In this document: positions 4,970-6,820 of the stretch, piece after piece | Numbering within the stretch: position 1 is the first letter of the stretch | Layout of the letters: the number at the start of each line of letters is the position of its first letter | Origin: Desulfatirhabdium sp964549995 | GTDB taxonomy: Bacteria; Desulfobacterota; Desulfobacteria; Desulfobacterales; Desulfatirhabdiaceae | DNA length: 6,820 nt | Direction: 5' to 3' | Assembly (NCBI GenBank): GCA_964549995.1 | Contig: CAZJXF010000166.1 | Coordinates: forward strand, 1 to 6,820 | The notes under the pieces: generated by a model | What the model was told of the DNA's origin: nothing | Databases searched by the model: none | The model's input: the letters and a program-made list of their open reading frames with translations, nothing else | Position numbers and translations under genes: made by a program

Positions 4970-6124
4970 ATGCTCAAATCCAATATCCAACTCAATGTCT
5001 TCGCCCTGGTGGCGGCAGCCTTCACCACCATCTACATCACCCAGCCGGTATTGCCGGTGCTGCAGGTCGAATTTCATACAACCGAGGCCCGTGCATCCCT
5101 GACGATTGCCGCCGTCATCCTGGGCATTAGTCTCGCCAATCTACCCTTCGGTATGCTGGTCGATCGATTTTCCATCCGGCCGATCATCGCGGTCGGCGGA
5201 TTCGTCATCGGTTGCTGCGGGTTCTTCTGTGCTGCAACCGGCAGCCTGAACGGCCTGATCATCGCCCGTTTCATCCAGGGCTTGTTCATCCCGGCGCTGA
5301 CCACTTGCCTGGCGGCCTTCCTCTCTCAGAATTTGCCCAGGGAACGCCTCAACGTGGTTATGGGCTCCTATGTCGCAGCCACCGTCGCCGGCGGCTTGGG
5401 GGGAAGGTTGCTGGGCGGATTGATCCATCCGCCGCTGCATTGGCGATACGCCTTCGTCAGCGCATCGGTTTTCCTGTGGATCGTCACCTGGATGGCCGTC
5501 CGATACCTTCCGGCATCCCAGAGGCGATCGGCGGCAACCGATGGACCGGTCGGTTTTTTGGGGTTGCTGGCGAGTGTCCCAGTGCTTCGTATCTTTCTCG
5601 TTGCATTCGGATCTTTTTTCGTGTTCTCTTCGGTGTTCAACTTCATTCCGTTCTACTTGTCCGGCCCGCCTTTTCATGCCACCACGCGGACGATCACCTT
5701 TCTCTATCTGTCCTATATCATGGGAATCGTCATCGGGCCGTTATCCGGCAAACTCAGCAATCGGATCGGAAACGGGGCATCTATGGTGTCGGGTGCTTTG
5801 GTGTTCGCTTTGGCGCTGATCCTGACCCGCATCGCTTCGACAGCGGTCATTGCCGTGAGTCTTTTCGGCGTTTGCGCCGGATTTTTCACCATCCATTCGG
5901 CTGCAGCCGGTCTGTTGAACCGAAGACTCAGCTCCGGACAGGGGCGGGCGAATTCGTTGTACGTGCTCTTCTATTATCTGGGGGGATATACGGGGATCAC
6001 CGCAAGCGGCTATCTCTATGCCCGGATGGGATGGCTCGGGGTGGTGTTGCTCTGTCTGGGGATGCTCCTCATTCCCCTAACGGTGGGTGTTGTGGAAATC
6101 CGAACGAATCGAACGGAACGGTGA
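4970..6124 (+). CDS. MFS transporter, YnfM-like
   Basis: This is a 12-segment major facilitator superfamily inner-membrane protein, probably a proton-coupled exporter; the substrate is unknown. The 384-aa protein opens with a short N-terminus and TM1 (about 8-30). It has motif A GMLVDRFSIR (61-70) in the loop between TM2 and TM3, a GSYVAATVAGGLGGRLLGGL block (132-151) followed by HWRYAF (157-162), as in the YnfM branch, a central loop near 180-195, and a second motif-A-like GPLSGKLSNRIG (256-267). Length is normal and no frame break is seen. The ATG at 4970 has no Shine-Dalgarno sequence, because the preceding bases are CT-rich heptamer repeats. An in-frame stop lies about eight codons upstream and no other start fits. 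It diverges from the btu operon and is followed after 7 bp by an EamA gene. Confidence 0.9.
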   Translation: MLKSNIQLNVFALVAAAFTTIYITQPVLPVLQVEFHTTEARASLTIAAVILGISLANLPFGMLVDRFSIRPIIAVGGFVIGCCGFFCAATGSLNGLIIARFIQGLFIPALTTCLAAFLSQNLPRERLNVVMGSYVAATVAGGLGGRLLGGLIHPPLHWRYAFVSASVFLWIVTWMAVRYLPASQRRSAATDGPVGFLGLLASVPVLRIFLVAFGSFFVFSSVFNFIPFYLSGPPFHATTRTITFLYLSYIMGIVIGPLSGKLSNRIGNGASMVSGALVFALALILTRIASTAVIAVSLFGVCAGFFTIHSAAAGLLNRRLSSGQGRANSLYVLFYYLGGYTGITASGYLYARMGWLGVVLLCLGMLLIPLTVGVVEIRTNRTER

Positions 6125-6131
6125 TACGCAC

Positions 6132-6820
6132 ATGCCTCTGAATCGTCGACACGCTGTCGGCCTGCTGATTTTGGCCGCCGTACTGCTCAGCACCGGCGGG
6201 GTGTTCATTAAAATGATCACCTGGAAAGCTCCGGCCATCCTGGGCGGGAGGGCACTGGTGGCACTGATCGTCTTTCTGATCTATCTGCGTCCGAAACGGC
6301 TCGACATCACCCGGGTGCGGATGTTCGGGGCGGCAGGCTACATGTTCGCGCAACTGCTGTTCATCCTCGCCACGAAGATGACCACTGCGGCAAACGCCAT
6401 TTTTCTGCAGTACACCATGCCCGTCTACGTCATCCTGCTCGGCTACTGGGTGCTTCAGGAGAGGCCCCAGAAGGCCGACTGGATCAGCCTTGCCTTCATT
6501 CTTCCGGGAATGATCCTGTTCTTTGCGGACGATTTGCGGTTCGACGGTTTCCTTGGCAACATCCTGGCCATTCTGAGCGGTGTAGCGATGGCCGTGATCG
6601 TCGTGTGCATGCGGCTCGATCGTGACGCTTCTCCGGGTCATACCCTGCTGCTCGGCAACGCCGCGGCCAGTCTGATCGGCCTGCCGTTTTTGATTGCAGA
6701 ACCCTTCGATCTGTGGAATGTTCTCTATATCCTCTATCTGGGGACGTTTCAGCTCGGCCTGGCCTTCGTCATTTACAGCATCGCCATCCGGTATATCCAG
6801 GCCCTCGAATCCACGCTGAT
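6132..6820 (+). CDS. EamA/DMT-family transporter, 3' end beyond the window
   Basis: An open frame from ATG 6132 runs to the window edge with 229 complete codons visible; members are usually about 280-310 aa. It is a drug/metabolite transporter superfamily (RhaT/PecM-like) inner-membrane protein of unknown substrate. The first EamA repeat (about 7-135) shows STGGVFIKM in TM1, TTAANAIFLQYTMPVYVIL, the QERP motif, and a following helix ending in ILPGMILFF. The second repeat begins near NILAILSGVAMA and reaches IRYIQALESTL, matching the end-of-repeat motif just before the final segments, so perhaps 50-80 residues are missing. It starts 7 bp after the MFS stop, which suggests co-transcription. A weak GGTG at about -9 could serve as ribosome binding site. 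Confidence 0.9.
   Translation, partial: MPLNRRHAVGLLILAAVLLSTGGVFIKMITWKAPAILGGRALVALIVFLIYLRPKRLDITRVRMFGAAGYMFAQLLFILATKMTTAANAIFLQYTMPVYVILLGYWVLQERPQKADWISLAFILPGMILFFADDLRFDGFLGNILAILSGVAMAVIVVCMRLDRDASPGHTLLLGNAAASLIGLPFLIAEPFDLWNVLYILYLGTFQLGLAFVIYSIAIRYIQALESTL

Overview
The window looks like ordinary chromosomal DNA of a Gram-negative bacterium with fairly high GC. The gene style (FecCD-type corrinoid uptake genes behind a B12 riboswitch, heptamer tandem repeats, a short dispersed-type repeat) would fit an anaerobic Desulfobacterota-like lineage. That placement is an impression, not something the sequence proves.

Layout. Positions 1-224 hold no supportable gene: there is a 12-bp inverted repeat (34-45/116-127) enclosing a smaller hairpin, then one copy of a 65-bp repeat (163-227). 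From about 4800 down to 225 the minus strand carries one tightly packed operon. Its parts, in order of transcription, are a sigma70-type promoter (4771-4800), a cobalamin riboswitch aptamer (4592-4760), a P13-like hairpin (4552-4582), an intrinsic terminator (4472-4515), btuC-type permease (3398-4450), btuD-type ATPase (2607-3401), btuF-type binding protein (1591-2541) and cbiA, cobyrinate a,c-diamide synthase (225-1595). On the plus strand, diverging from this operon, lie a run of nine heptamer repeats (4894-4956), an MFS transporter (4970-6124) and an EamA/DMT transporter that runs off the right edge (6132 onward).

How it works together. The riboswitch and terminator indicate that B12 represses the whole minus-strand unit. 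The unit imports a corrinoid through BtuCDF and adds the a,c-diamidation step, which suggests coordinated uptake and synthesis or salvage of incomplete corrinoids. The two plus-strand transporters are probably co-transcribed (7-bp gap) and have no visible link to B12.

Most notable points: a 65-bp repeat present as an inverted pair whose inner ends fall exactly on the outer ends of the btuF-cbiA pair; a probable ATT start codon for cbiA that overlaps the btuF stop as ATTAA behind a strong ribosome binding site; glutamine in place of the conserved H-loop histidine in the ATPase; and a 10-nt complementarity inside the riboswitch that competes with the P13 hairpin. I see no defence system, CRISPR array, tRNA, rRNA or transposase.
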